NCBI GenBank assembly: GCA_965277595.1
Contig: CBDIDH010000001.1
Span: 2,502,363 to 2,566,362, forward strand
Reading direction: 5' to 3'
Length of the DNA stretch: 64,000 nucleotides
Source: CBDIDH01 sp965277595
Lineage (GTDB): Bacteria; Planctomycetota; Planctomycetia; Isosphaerales; Isosphaeraceae
Made by a program: the position numbers and the translations under genes
The notes under the pieces: model-generated
What the model was told of the DNA's origin: nothing
Database searches by the model: none
The model's input: only the letters and a program-made list of their open reading frames with translations
Part shown: in pieces, positions 8,020 through 17,162 of the stretch
Position numbering within the stretch: the stretch's first letter is position 1
Layout: the number at the start of each line of letters is the position of its first letter

Positions 8020-9242
8020 GTCCCCTGGATCACGAAATCGCCGGTCAGTGGGATCAAACTGGAATCAGGCTGCACGGTGGACGGGGCGCCGGGACCGAGA
8101 ACCGGGGCTCTTGGATCGTTGGGATAGGTGTTGCTCTGAGGATTCGTGTACGCGGTCGCCCAAGTGCCGCGAATCACGGTCTTCGGGGAATACTCGATCG
8201 AGGTCACCGTGCTGTTGAGCCTGCAGATCGCGGGGGTGCTCGAATAAATGATCTGGTAATCCGTCGGCGTCAGGCTCTCCGAGGGCGTGACGAGAGGATT
8301 CGTCCCCGGTGGGCAACAGATAAGGCACACAAGAGCCTGGACCGTGAAACCCCCGGCGCCTCCGCAGCCAACCGAGATGAACCCGGGACTCCCCGGCGCG
8401 CCGTCCTGACACGAGTCATATTCGTCATGATAAGTGAGGCCGCCCGGATTCGCGACACGAATGACCGATGGCAAGGTCTTCCTCGCGAACGACCCTCCGA
8501 TCGGCGCGAGCGCCGTGCCGCCGAACGTTCCATTAGAAATGAGCGTTTGCGTGCCGACATTCGTCGAGATCGTCAGCGGCGGCGTGACCGCCGATCCCGT
8601 GAAGGTGCCCGGCCCGGCTGGATAACCCGTTCCCATCCGTCCCGCCGCGTTACAGGTCCGACCGCAGGCCCAGACAAAGTAACGCACGGTGGCGTACCCG
8701 GTCGCCACGACCTCGACCATGTAGATTTCGTTCGCCGGGTCTTCGACCGGGATCGTGACGCCGGCCGAGGTCGTCGTGTACGGCCCCTGACTGGAGTCGT
8801 TCGAATCGGGATCGAGGAAGGCCCCCTTGGTCGCGTGGTTCCAGAAAAGCGTGACCTGGGCGCCGATGATCGGCGCGTTGGAATAGGGGGCGACGGGCTT
8901 GACGAGCAACGAGCAATGCGACGGCGAGTCCGCCACCCACCGATAATCGACACCCCGCGCCACGAGGTAATCGCCATCGCCGGGCAGGTTGGCGCCGAGC
9001 AAGGCGGTCATCGTGACCTGTTCGCCGTTCGTGGAAATCGTCCCGAGTTGCCCCTCGCCCGCGCCGGCCAGGACGTCGGTCGGGTTCGTGGCGTAAAAGA
9101 CACCGGAGCGCCCCGGCAAGGTCGTCTGCGTGAAGACCTGTCCGGCCAGGAGCGGGCTGGCGCCACGCGGCCTGTGGCTCAGATGTTCCAGGCGGCGCAT
9201 GAGATCGCGGGTCGCCTCGCGGATCTGGCTGGCGTCGTCCAT
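8016..9242 (-). CDS. Phage structural protein, probable distal tail/appendage
   Basis: 408 aa from ATG 9242 (an ORF extension to 9317 overlaps the upstream gene). After a helical N-terminus (QIREATRDLMRRLEHLSH) the protein is beta-rich with repeated Ig-like passages, a Cys-rich patch (VCLICCPPGT) and many Gly/Thr/Ser residues. No enzymatic motif. The helical N-terminus resembles that of the upstream protein and could be an attachment segment. Structural role inferred from position and composition. Confidence 0.55.
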   Translation of the reverse strand: MDDASQIREATRDLMRRLEHLSHRPRGASPLLAGQVFTQTTLPGRSGVFYATNPTDVLAGAGEGQLGTISTNGEQVTMTALLGANLPGDGDYLVARGVDYRWVADSPSHCSLLVKPVAPYSNAPIIGAQVTLFWNHATKGAFLDPDSNDSSQGPYTTTSAGVTIPVEDPANEIYMVEVVATGYATVRYFVWACGRTCNAAGRMGTGYPAGPGTFTGSAVTPPLTISTNVGTQTLISNGTFGGTALAPIGGSFARKTLPSVIRVANPGGLTYHDEYDSCQDGAPGSPGFISVGCGGAGGFTVQALVCLICCPPGTNPLVTPSESLTPTDYQIIYSSTPAICRLNSTVTSIEYSPKTVIRGTWATAYTNPQSNTYPNDPRAPVLGPGAPSTVQPDSSLIPLTGDFVIQGT

Positions 9243-9261
9243 GAGAGGTTCGGCCCTTCGA

Positions 9262-9603
9262 TCAGAGGAGAAACACCCAGGCCGAGCCGACCTGGTGAAT
9301 AAGAATCTGCTGGCCATTCGTGGGCAAGGTCTCGGTGAGGCAGACCGCTGGGAACTGGCCGTCGCGCGCGGTGAAGGTCGCCTCGGCCCCCTCGGCCTCG
9401 TCGCCCGTGACGTCCTGGATCGAGACGAGGTAGGTCATGCCGATCGCTCCGGCCGTCGGGAAATCCGGCCCCTTGTTGACGATCGCCACGGCCGAGACCG
9501 ACCCCGAGAGATCGGCGTTTTCCAGGCGCTCGACGAGTTCGCGGAGCCGCTGAAGCTCGTCGCGAAGCTGCCGCAACTCGTCAGCGGGATCGGCCGTATC
9601 CAT
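9262..9603 (-). CDS. Small tail-associated protein with N-terminal coiled coil
   Basis: 113 aa from ATG 9603; the gene overlaps the end of the upstream gene by 23 nt. Residues about 5-30 (ELRQLRDELQRLRELVERLE) form clear leucine heptads, followed by a beta-type domain (TYLVSIQDVTG ... FPAVCLTETLP ... HQVGSAWVF). This stalk-plus-head plan fits a trimeric tail accessory or fibre protein; no database-level family recognised. Confidence 0.6.
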   Translation of the reverse strand: MDTADPADELRQLRDELQRLRELVERLENADLSGSVSAVAIVNKGPDFPTAGAIGMTYLVSIQDVTGDEAEGAEATFTARDGQFPAVCLTETLPTNGQQILIHQVGSAWVFLL

Positions 9604-11821
9604 GATTGGCGTTCTCCGGTTCCGATCGGCGGTCGCTGAGCTTGATCGTGGTGGATTGACGCCCCTGGCAGTGATACTCCAGGGCGACGACCGAGGGGTA
9701 TCGCGGCGTCTCGACCGACGGCGTGCCCGCGTTGGCGAGCAACTCGATATCGCGGCCGTCGATCCGGCTGATCTGGTCGCCGATGCCGAAGCCATGCTCG
9801 ATCCAGGGAATCGTGACGTCGCCGCCGATCTCGGGAAACTCCTGCGCCAGCTGCAAGGCGTTCACATGCGCGGCGGCCTTGTCGGTGTCGTCGCGGATCG
9901 TCTGGTCCTTGCCCGAGGTGTTGTAGACGCTCGACGCATCGACCACCTGCTTGATCCAGTGATCCCGCGCGTTGATGATCCGTCGGACGGTGAACTCCAT
10001 CGGCGAGGCGTCTCGCTTTTCCGCCGTGACGTCCAGACCCCTGTCGCCGTAAATGACGCAGGTGTACTTGAGCCAGAACCGCGTGTTGATCGCGCTGGAG
10101 CCGGTGTCGGGATTGGCGAGGCTGGTGATCACCTTCACAACCGACCCGGCCGTCGCCGCGGCATCGGTCTTGGGGAGCTTCCAGTTCTCGGGGTTGTCGC
10201 ACACGAGCGCCACGCCGAGCCTGTCCTTCAGGGGGTTCCAGCCCGACGTTCCGATCGCCTGCCAGGTGCCCGAGCGGTCCCAGACGCCGGGGCTTTCCCC
10301 CTCGTAATCGCGGCTGATTTCCAGGAGCACCGCGCGGGGCTTGCCCGCGTCGTCGAGGCTGTAGAGCGGCCCATCGCCGACGCGGGTCCGCGTGACGTAC
10401 TGGCGAATACTGTTTCCTTCGCCGTCGTCCTTGGGCGCGCCGAAGACCGCGTCAAGGCTCGTCGGCTGTTTGGTCACAAACGCCGAGGTCTCGAAATCCC
10501 AGTGCCCCAGTCCCGCCTCGTCAAAGACGAACTCGCGGTATTTCTTCCGCATCTCATTCGTGGCGTTGGTCAAGGCCGCGTGGTCGAACTGCTTGATGTT
10601 CGAGGCATCCGCCAGGTCGAGCGCGAATCCCGCTTCGAGCACGAGAGACACCTCGCGTCCGACCGGCTTCGTCTCGACGTCGAAGGCGTTCACCGCGCCG
10701 AAGGCATCGCGGCTGATCCCCGTCCCCTGGAAGTCGGGCAGGCCCTCATCGAGCGTTGCCCCTTGAAGGGGATAGAAAAGCTCCTTGGGGGCGTTGCCGT
10801 CGAGGCCGTCATCGCGGTAGAGGATCATCTCGTTCAGGGGCGCTCCGGGATCGTCGGGGTCGTCGCGCGTGTTCAGGCAGAGGTTGAACCCGTAATAGCC
10901 AAGTTGCTCCTCCAGGGCCGGAACAAGCGCCTTGCCCGAGGCATCGAAGGACCGGATCACGATCGGTTTACTGTCAAAGGTCGACGGGTCGTTCAGGTCC
11001 ATGAACTGCGCGCCGGGCTTGATCACCGGGGCCTGCAAATAGTCGTCGATCGTGACGCCGCTGGGGCTGACGGGGTTGCGGACCCAGAGCTTGCCGTTGC
11101 CATCCTTCGCCTGGTTGTACATCTGGCAAAGGTGACGGACATAACCGCCGAGCGTCCAGAAGGCGGGCACCGGCGGATCGGTCCCCTCGGGGCTGACAAT
11201 CCGCTCATCGAGGAAGACGGGATAGCTGATGTCCTCGCCCTGGGAATCGATCTCGCCCTCGTTCACGTCGAAATTGTCGGGCGTGCAGTTGGGTTGGCCG
11301 TGTCCGAGCCGCGCGGGGTTGAACCAGACGGGAAGCTGGGTCTCGACCTCGTCGCCCGCCTCCGGGTCGTCGGCGTCGCGGTAGGTCGCGCCTGAGATCG
11401 GCTCGTCCCAGAGCCGCTTGTGAACCCCTTCCGCCGCGAAGGTCGCGTCGAGCCCGCCCGACTGATCGACCTGAGGGATCGAGGCGAAGCCGTCGAAGAC
11501 CAGGAGGCTGGACCCGTCGGACAGGAACTCATAGACCACCAGTTCGTCATCGTTCTGGACGACATACGCCCCCGAGACATCGAGGCCCCAGAGTTGTTCC
11601 CAGAGATAGGGAAAGGGGGATTCGGGGTTGGTCGAGTCGGCGACATACCGGAACTGAGCCGAGGGAATGATCGAGCCCTTGGTGAACCCGAACCGGATCA
11701 CCTCGACGTTGGGCAGGATCGTCGCTCGGGCATCCCCTTCCTCGGCGCGGTCCCAGAGGCAGACGACGAACGTGCTGGCCACGCCCGCCAAGGTTTCCGG
11801 CCCCGGTTCAAAGCTGGGCAT
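9581..11821 (-). CDS. Large tail/baseplate hub-like protein
   Basis: 746 aa. Its stop overlaps the next gene and its ATG overlaps the previous stop (TGATG). The first 120 residues are beta-rich; the C-terminal part, with WIEHGFGIGDQISRIDG and VALEYHCQGRQSTTI, resembles the hub (gp27/gp44-like) domains of contractile and siphovirus tail tips, where a beta-barrel sits at the end of the tube. No lysozyme or protease signature. Position downstream of the tape measure supports a tail-tip role. Confidence 0.55.
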   Translation of the reverse strand: MPSFEPGPETLAGVASTFVVCLWDRAEEGDARATILPNVEVIRFGFTKGSIIPSAQFRYVADSTNPESPFPYLWEQLWGLDVSGAYVVQNDDELVVYEFLSDGSSLLVFDGFASIPQVDQSGGLDATFAAEGVHKRLWDEPISGATYRDADDPEAGDEVETQLPVWFNPARLGHGQPNCTPDNFDVNEGEIDSQGEDISYPVFLDERIVSPEGTDPPVPAFWTLGGYVRHLCQMYNQAKDGNGKLWVRNPVSPSGVTIDDYLQAPVIKPGAQFMDLNDPSTFDSKPIVIRSFDASGKALVPALEEQLGYYGFNLCLNTRDDPDDPGAPLNEMILYRDDGLDGNAPKELFYPLQGATLDEGLPDFQGTGISRDAFGAVNAFDVETKPVGREVSLVLEAGFALDLADASNIKQFDHAALTNATNEMRKKYREFVFDEAGLGHWDFETSAFVTKQPTSLDAVFGAPKDDGEGNSIRQYVTRTRVGDGPLYSLDDAGKPRAVLLEISRDYEGESPGVWDRSGTWQAIGTSGWNPLKDRLGVALVCDNPENWKLPKTDAAATAGSVVKVITSLANPDTGSSAINTRFWLKYTCVIYGDRGLDVTAEKRDASPMEFTVRRIINARDHWIKQVVDASSVYNTSGKDQTIRDDTDKAAAHVNALQLAQEFPEIGGDVTIPWIEHGFGIGDQISRIDGRDIELLANAGTPSVETPRYPSVVALEYHCQGRQSTTIKLSDRRSEPENANHGYGRSR

Positions 11822-12774
11822 CAGGCCGACCCCTTGAGGATGCCTTGAGTCACGAGCCCCGACCGCAATGCGTTCAGGAGGCTCAGATGCGCCGCGAGGT
11901 CCGCCTCGGCGTGATTCACCTGCGCCGCGAGCGACGCAACCGCGTTGACGAGCACCACGTTCAAGGCCCGCTGCGTCGCCAGTTGCGCCGCGAGCGAGGC
12001 CACCGCGTTGGCCGTGGCCGAATCGCTGATCGCCGCCAGCGTCGAGCCCGCCGTCCCTCCGGTCGAATCCGTGAGCGGAGCCGTGTTCGTCGCCGCCGCG
12101 AGCGTCGTTCCCGCCGTCCCTCCGGTCGAATCCGTGAGCGTCGTCGTGGTCAGCGCCGGTGCCGCCGCCTGCGCCGCGCCGCTGGGCTGAACGACGGGGG
12201 TTGCGCCGCGAAAGCCAAGAAGATCACTCGCCGCTCCGCCGATCTGGAGGCCGTGCGACGTTCCCGCGTGAACGACGACGACCGCCGCGACGTCGGACGC
12301 GGCCAGGGGGAGGAAGAGGCCGCCGAGGCCCGCGCCCGCCGATGGGATCGCGACCCGCTTATCGACAATCGCGGTGACGGCCGTTCCCGAGGTCGTGACG
12401 CTCGCCAGCCGAACGATGTTCCCGGCGGGAAAGGTCGCGCCCTGGGTCAAGGCCCCGGCATCGGTGAGCCAGAGACACGTCGTCGCCGAGGCCGGCAGAG
12501 TGACACCCGTCGCCCCCGCGTAGGCGTAGATCGACCCGGCCGCCTGCACGAACGCTCCGGCCGAGACATTGACCAGGAGGTTTGAGGGCAGGCCCGTCGC
12601 CGCGATCGGGTTCGACGGCGCGACAGCCAGGCCGCCGATCGGCGCCTGGTTGTCGAGTAGCGTGAACAGGAGATCGGCGAGGATCTGCCAGTTGGCTTGC
12701 CCGGTGCCGGGGATGAGCAGGCCGAGATTGGGCGTGAAGGTGTTCGGCGAGGGCATCGGTGGCGAATCTCCCAC
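11821..12774 (-). CDS. Tail fibre/appendage-like protein with internal repeats
   Basis: 317 aa from ATG 12774 (ATG 12756 equally possible). The opening NTFTPNLGLLIPGTGQANW is typical of fibre-type proteins that begin with an adaptor to the virion. A low-complexity Ala/Thr/Gly region carries two near-identical LTDSTGGTAG repeats and two AVASLAAQ repeats, then a helical C-terminus. Such repeat-built shafts are usual in phage fibres; the receptor is unknown. Confidence 0.6.
   Translation of the reverse strand: MGDSPPMPSPNTFTPNLGLLIPGTGQANWQILADLLFTLLDNQAPIGGLAVAPSNPIAATGLPSNLLVNVSAGAFVQAAGSIYAYAGATGVTLPASATTCLWLTDAGALTQGATFPAGNIVRLASVTTSGTAVTAIVDKRVAIPSAGAGLGGLFLPLAASDVAAVVVVHAGTSHGLQIGGAASDLLGFRGATPVVQPSGAAQAAAPALTTTTLTDSTGGTAGTTLAAATNTAPLTDSTGGTAGSTLAAISDSATANAVASLAAQLATQRALNVVLVNAVASLAAQVNHAEADLAAHLSLLNALRSGLVTQGILKGSA
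12047..12140 (-). repeat. Direct repeat inside the fibre-like gene
   Basis: A 31-nt identical sequence at 12047-12077 and 12110-12140 (63-nt period), encoding the duplicated TDSTGGTAG unit. Because the period is a multiple of three, recombination would lengthen or shorten the fibre by 21 residues without breaking the frame. Confidence 0.8.
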
Positions 12775-12778
12775 GAGG

Positions 12779-13456
12779 TCAACCGGGCGAAGCGCCCCAG
12801 GTCAACGTCGGCACTCGCGTCGTCGCGTTGAAGGTGTAACTCAGTCGCGTCCCCCCCGGCAGGAACGCCGGGGGACTCGGCGCCGCCGTGATCGTCACGG
12901 TGATCGGCGTCGTCGCGCGCGCCGCCTCGTTGCCCGCCTGGTCGACGGGAACGACGTCGAAGCTCCAGACGCCCGTGCTCAGCCGTCCGCTCGTCCATGA
13001 GTAGCTGGCGAAGGAATGACCCCAGTATCCCGACCCCCAGCCGCCATTGCCCCAGCCGGTCAGGTCGACGCCCGCCACGGTCGCCGCGACAATGCCCAGC
13101 GGCTTCGTGTAGACGACCGGCCCCCCCGCGACCGAGGAGCCATAGACGCGAAACGCGCTCATCGCGGGGTCGCCGTCCCACTGGAGCAGCGCTTTGTCGG
13201 GCGCTCCGGCGGGGAGCATCGCCGAGAAATCGGTCGCCCCTTCGCCCGGCGCCACCGAGCCGACCTCGACCTCGACCCGATCGCGCGGCAGGGGAAAGAG
13301 CACCGACCGGCTCTTGCCTCGCCAGGCGAGCTTGCGGTTGAGATAGACCTGCCAGAGCGTTCCGGCCGGGGCCGTGGTTTGCCACGAGACGCGCAGGTGT
13401 GAGCCGACCGCCGCGAGCACCGGCTGGCCGACGAGCGTGGCCTGGGAGAAGCTCAT
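12779..13456 (-). CDS. Tail protein with Ig/fibronectin-like folds
   Basis: 225 aa from ATG 13456, which lies two nt past the stop of the upstream gene. It starts MSFSQATLVGQPVLAAVG, contains SHLRVSWQTTAPAGTLWQVYLN and a Gly/Trp-rich segment (DLTGWGNGGWGSGYWG), and ends with an FN3-like strand pattern (NEAARATTPITVTITA). No catalytic motif. Most likely a virion surface or distal tail protein. Confidence 0.55.
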   Translation of the reverse strand: MSFSQATLVGQPVLAAVGSHLRVSWQTTAPAGTLWQVYLNRKLAWRGKSRSVLFPLPRDRVEVEVGSVAPGEGATDFSAMLPAGAPDKALLQWDGDPAMSAFRVYGSSVAGGPVVYTKPLGIVAATVAGVDLTGWGNGGWGSGYWGHSFASYSWTSGRLSTGVWSFDVVPVDQAGNEAARATTPITVTITAAPSPPAFLPGGTRLSYTFNATTRVPTLTWGASPG

Positions 13457-13458
13457 CG

Positions 13459-13830
13459 TCAGAGGTTCCCCCGGAAGAGCGCCGAATACGGCTGCGCCCA
13501 GCCGCCGGGGCACGGCGCCATCGGCCGCGTCCGCTTATAGCCCCCGGTGAAGACCGCCACGGGATAGGTGATCCCGCGCACCGTGTCCACCAGTTCGCGG
13601 CCGATGCCGTCGTCATAGGAGAGCAAGGCCCGCTCCGCGGCGACCATCGTCGGAATATCGGCGCCGACGAGCAGGCCGGAGACGGTGATCATTCGCCCCC
13701 TGCCGCCCCCCCAGAGCGTGTAGATCCCCGTGGCCCCGAAAAAGGCGGAGACCTGAACCTCGCTCTCGTTGGGAACCTCGTCGATCGCCACCGATCGGCC
13801 GAAGATCGCGTCGCCGCCGAAGGTGCTCAT
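13459..13830 (-). CDS. Small tail protein, unknown family
   Basis: 123 aa, ATG 13830. Mixed alpha/beta with ITVSGLLVGADIPTMVAAERALL and a Pro/Tyr/Gly-rich C-terminus. The position, between a virion-morphogenesis-like gene and FN3-like tail genes, and the tight packing suggest a tail assembly or baseplate component; no firm family. Confidence 0.5.
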   Translation of the reverse strand: MSTFGGDAIFGRSVAIDEVPNESEVQVSAFFGATGIYTLWGGGRGRMITVSGLLVGADIPTMVAAERALLSYDDGIGRELVDTVRGITYPVAVFTGGYKRTRPMAPCPGGWAQPYSALFRGNL

Positions 13831-13836
13831 CGTGAG

Positions 13837-14373
13837 TCAAATCCCCAGGTCGTCAAAGTGCCGGGTGAACCGCTTGCCCGCCTGTTCGAGCATCGCCTCG
13901 GCGATCGTTTCATCCAGACCGTAGAACTCCCGGCCGCTCTCGGCGAACCACACGGCCTTCTGGCGGTCGGTCGCCTTCCGTTCACTCTCGCGCAAGGGCG
14001 CGCCATTCCGCGCCGTGGTCCGCGCCGGTGCCTGGTTCCAGCCGTAGCTCATGTGGATCGCGTCGGCGGAGACCTCGGGCTTGCCCAGGACCGACGTCAA
14101 CGAAAACATCTGGCCGCCCAGCTCGCCGGGACGGTCGACGTCGTACCGCTTTTCCTTGTACTTCGCGTACTTATCCTCATTCGCCGCGAACGGCTCGCCG
14201 TTCAGGTCGAGGCCGCTATCCGACCGATCGGCGATCCCCTTCGCCGCGGTTACCGCGAGGTCGCGCCCGAGCGACTGGCCCCCTTCGCCGGGCATCGTGA
14301 AGTCAAAGGTATCCACCGCCGCCTGAATCAGGTCGGGGATGCTGTCGGGGTTAAACCGAAACGAGACGTGCAT
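13837..14373 (-). CDS. Phage virion morphogenesis / tail-completion-like protein
   Basis: 178 aa. The phrase LDLNGEPFAANEDKYAKYKEKRY is the signature segment of the virion-morphogenesis (gpS-like) and related completion proteins, where a conserved Y-x-K stretch follows a short beta hairpin. The C-terminal helix (IAEAMLEQAGKRFTRHFDDL) is amphipathic. It lies directly after the tape-measure gene rather than before the tube gene, an unusual order. Confidence 0.55.
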   Translation of the reverse strand: MHVSFRFNPDSIPDLIQAAVDTFDFTMPGEGGQSLGRDLAVTAAKGIADRSDSGLDLNGEPFAANEDKYAKYKEKRYDVDRPGELGGQMFSLTSVLGKPEVSADAIHMSYGWNQAPARTTARNGAPLRESERKATDRQKAVWFAESGREFYGLDETIAEAMLEQAGKRFTRHFDDLGI

Positions 14374-14380
14374 GGCGGGT

Positions 14381-17155
14381 TCATCCCCTCTGGACGCGAG
14401 GCGCGGTCAGGACCGGAGGCGGGGCGCCTCGGCCACCACCGCTCAGGTTCTTGCTCAGCAGGTCGACGATCTTCTGGAGCAGGTCCGTCGTCGCGCCCGC
14501 GTCCGGCGAGCCCCCCGCCGCGAGGCCGCTGGCCGGGGCTGGTTCCGCCGTGGCCCCTCCCTTGATGCGCGGCGCTCCGGTTTCAAACGCGCTTCGAACC
14601 CAATCGTTGACGAACCCCGGCGCGGCGGGCAGGGGGTCGAAACCCTCGGGATGAAACCCCGGATCGGTCGTCTTGCCGGAACGGAGGTCCGCGAAGCTCT
14701 TCCACCCCTCGCCGCGTGGCTTGGCCGGTTGCAGTCGCGCCGACAGGGGAATCGCGTTCAGGATGTCGCGGTCGGTCCGCTCGGGAATGGCGTCGGGGTC
14801 GACCTGCTTCATCGAACCGATCTTGCCTCCGCGCGGACTGTAGCCAGGGTAGGCGTCGGCCCCCTCGAACTCGGCGTAAGGATCAAGCGTGGGTTTTCCC
14901 GGAAGCCGGAAGTCGCCCATCGCGGCCTTGATCCGATCCTCGACGCCCTTGCCCGCCATCCCCTCGGGGATCGGAGCGCCACCCCAGCCGAGCATTCCCT
15001 TGAGACTGGCGTTGAGATCCTCGGGCACGCGCGGCGTCCACCGCGGCTCGCGTGGCGCGGCCGGTTCGATCCTCGGGCCGTCGAGGGTGAACTCGCGAAG
15101 TGCCTCGCGCGGCATCGCCTCGCGCTGCCTTTGCGCCAGGGGAAGCCCCGGACTGCTGGCCCAGGGCTTTTGCGCCGGTCTGGCGATCATCGCCTGAAGC
15201 GCCGGGGGCAGGACCACGCGGAGCGGTTTTTTCTTCCGGGGCGGCTCGACGCCTGGCGGTAGCTCGAAGGCATTCCCCTCGAATTCGGCGCTCTCGGCGA
15301 GCTTCCGCTGCGCGGCCCCGGCGATCGTGTCGAGGCCGGGGACGGCCGTTCCGCCAGCCGCCTGGACTTTCCTGGCGAGATCAAAGAGGGCCTTGTCGCC
15401 GACGTAGCCTTTCTCGGTGTAGATGCCCGACTCCCACGGCGCGGCCGGGGCTGGAGTCTTGACCCCGACGCGCTTCGCTTCCTCGAAGAGGAGACGCTGG
15501 CTTTCAAGCTCCATCTTGTGCCGTTCTTCAAAGAGCAATTCCGTCGGATTGATATTCGAGCGGTTGCTCATTTCCTCCTTGTAGTCTCCGGTGACCAGAC
15601 CTTTCGCCTTGAGGTTCCCAAACGCGACCGCCTGGATATTCCGTCTCCACTCAGCCTCTCCCGCGCCGACGGCCACCTTCGACGCCTCGTCGGCAAGCTC
15701 GGCCTTGCGGGCCTGCATGACGGGCTCGACCCGCTGCGCCTTGACGACCGGCTCGCGGGCCTGCGCCAGGCTCGGCAACTCGGCGTCGGAGGCCAGGGCC
15801 AGGAACGTTTGAAGTTGCCCGGTTTGTTTCAGGCCCGCGTATGCCTTGATCGCGCGGGCGTCCTCCATGTTGGCGAACCCTTGATGCTTCAGGTACACCT
15901 CGGCGCTGAAGGTCTCGCCTTTCTTGGTGGCGGCGTCTTCCTGCTTCTTGAGATCGTCGGCGATCTTGTCGGCGATCATGAATGCGATCTGCTCGGGTTT
16001 CGTGTGCTTGACCAGATCGTCACTGATGCCGATCGACTTGTAGTATTCTCCCTGCGGCGTGCCCCCCTCGACGCGCGATTTCGTGGTCTTGTCGAGTCCG
16101 CCGATCGTGCCCCGAGTGAACTGCTCGACCATCTGCCCGGCCCCCTCCTTGGAGACCGTCGAGAAGGCCGAGAGCAAGGCCCCGGCCTGCATCGGGTCGA
16201 ATGTCTTGGAACTGATCAGGGGCGCGAGCTTGTTGTACATATCCGTCATCGGCCCGAACTCCGCCGAGCCGGGCTGGAAGATCTTGAAAAGCTGCGCCTC
16301 TTTCCTGGCCACCTCTTCGCCCGTCGTGCGTCGGCCGAGAAACTGCGGCATCATGCCGATCAACGTGCCGTGCGTCGCGGCGCTCGACCCTTCCGACGCC
16401 TGGAATCCGCCGCCGAGTTCTCGGGCGCGGCGAGCCTCTTCGGGCGTGATCAGGCCCGGCCGCCCCGGCTTGTCGATCGTGGACTCGCCCGCGCCCAGGG
16501 CCGCCGCCTGGAATGCGCGGGCATCATCGCGCGACTGCAACGTCTTGAGCCGGAAGTCGATGTCCTCGCCCAGGGTCTTGGTCGTGTTGCCCAGGTCCCC
16601 CTTCAAGGCCGAGAGTTCCTGAAGCGACTTGCGATAGTTGGTGACGAACTCCCCGGCCTCGAAGATCGCCCGGTTCACTTCCTTGACATGGTCGAGCACG
16701 ACGCCGAAGACGGCGCTCGCCGATTGGAGGCCGACCATTCCAGCGGAAAAGCTCAGGACCTGCTTGGACGCTCCGGCCAGGCCCTCGCCCAGCGCGGCGA
16801 GACCGCTCACCCCTGAGGCGCCTACCTCGCTGGCCGCCTCCGCGGCTTCCTTGCTGTTCGCGATAAAGCGCCCGGTCGCGTCTCGGTTCGCCGCGACCTT
16901 CTTGTCGGTCGCGGCCTTGAATTCTTGAACCTCCCTGTCCAGCTGACCTTTCACGCCCTTGCCCGCCTTCTCGGCGGCGTCGACCTTGGATTTGGCCGTC
17001 CTTCCGGCGAGGTCGGCATCGGCCTGCGCGGCGGCCTCGCTGTCGGCGTGAAGCTGATCGTTGACGGCTTTCAAATCGGCGCGGAGACGTTCGGCCTGCG
17101 CCTTGGCGTCGCCGCGTTGCAGCGAAACATCGATTTCGAGCTTGTGCGGGTCCAC
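14381..17155 (-). CDS. Tail tape measure protein
   Basis: 924 aa from GTG 17155, 8 nt after the stop of the frameshifted chaperone. Long Ala/Lys/Glu/Asp-rich coiled coil in residues 1-115, a Gly/Ala-rich hydrophobic stretch around 125-160 (LGEGLAGASKQVLSF...), then extended helical and Pro-rich regions. It is the largest gene in the late block and directly follows the chaperone pair, the canonical tape-measure position. At about 0.15 nm per residue a tail near 140 nm would be expected, if the rule applies. Confidence 0.85.
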   Translation of the reverse strand: MDPHKLEIDVSLQRGDAKAQAERLRADLKAVNDQLHADSEAAAQADADLAGRTAKSKVDAAEKAGKGVKGQLDREVQEFKAATDKKVAANRDATGRFIANSKEAAEAASEVGASGVSGLAALGEGLAGASKQVLSFSAGMVGLQSASAVFGVVLDHVKEVNRAIFEAGEFVTNYRKSLQELSALKGDLGNTTKTLGEDIDFRLKTLQSRDDARAFQAAALGAGESTIDKPGRPGLITPEEARRARELGGGFQASEGSSAATHGTLIGMMPQFLGRRTTGEEVARKEAQLFKIFQPGSAEFGPMTDMYNKLAPLISSKTFDPMQAGALLSAFSTVSKEGAGQMVEQFTRGTIGGLDKTTKSRVEGGTPQGEYYKSIGISDDLVKHTKPEQIAFMIADKIADDLKKQEDAATKKGETFSAEVYLKHQGFANMEDARAIKAYAGLKQTGQLQTFLALASDAELPSLAQAREPVVKAQRVEPVMQARKAELADEASKVAVGAGEAEWRRNIQAVAFGNLKAKGLVTGDYKEEMSNRSNINPTELLFEERHKMELESQRLLFEEAKRVGVKTPAPAAPWESGIYTEKGYVGDKALFDLARKVQAAGGTAVPGLDTIAGAAQRKLAESAEFEGNAFELPPGVEPPRKKKPLRVVLPPALQAMIARPAQKPWASSPGLPLAQRQREAMPREALREFTLDGPRIEPAAPREPRWTPRVPEDLNASLKGMLGWGGAPIPEGMAGKGVEDRIKAAMGDFRLPGKPTLDPYAEFEGADAYPGYSPRGGKIGSMKQVDPDAIPERTDRDILNAIPLSARLQPAKPRGEGWKSFADLRSGKTTDPGFHPEGFDPLPAAPGFVNDWVRSAFETGAPRIKGGATAEPAPASGLAAGGSPDAGATTDLLQKIVDLLSKNLSGGGRGAPPPVLTAPRVQRG

Positions 17156-17162
17156 TGGCGTG

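Noticed and set aside
9602..11395. Plus-strand ORF of 597 codons antisense to the tail hub-like gene
   Set aside because: Composition is the arginine/glycine-rich mirror typical of antisense frames in GC-rich DNA; no ribosome site and no domain motif, while the minus-strand product reads as a normal protein.
15518..16816. Plus-strand ORF of 432 codons antisense to the tape measure
   Set aside because: Shadow of a strongly biased coding sequence; no motif, no start context.
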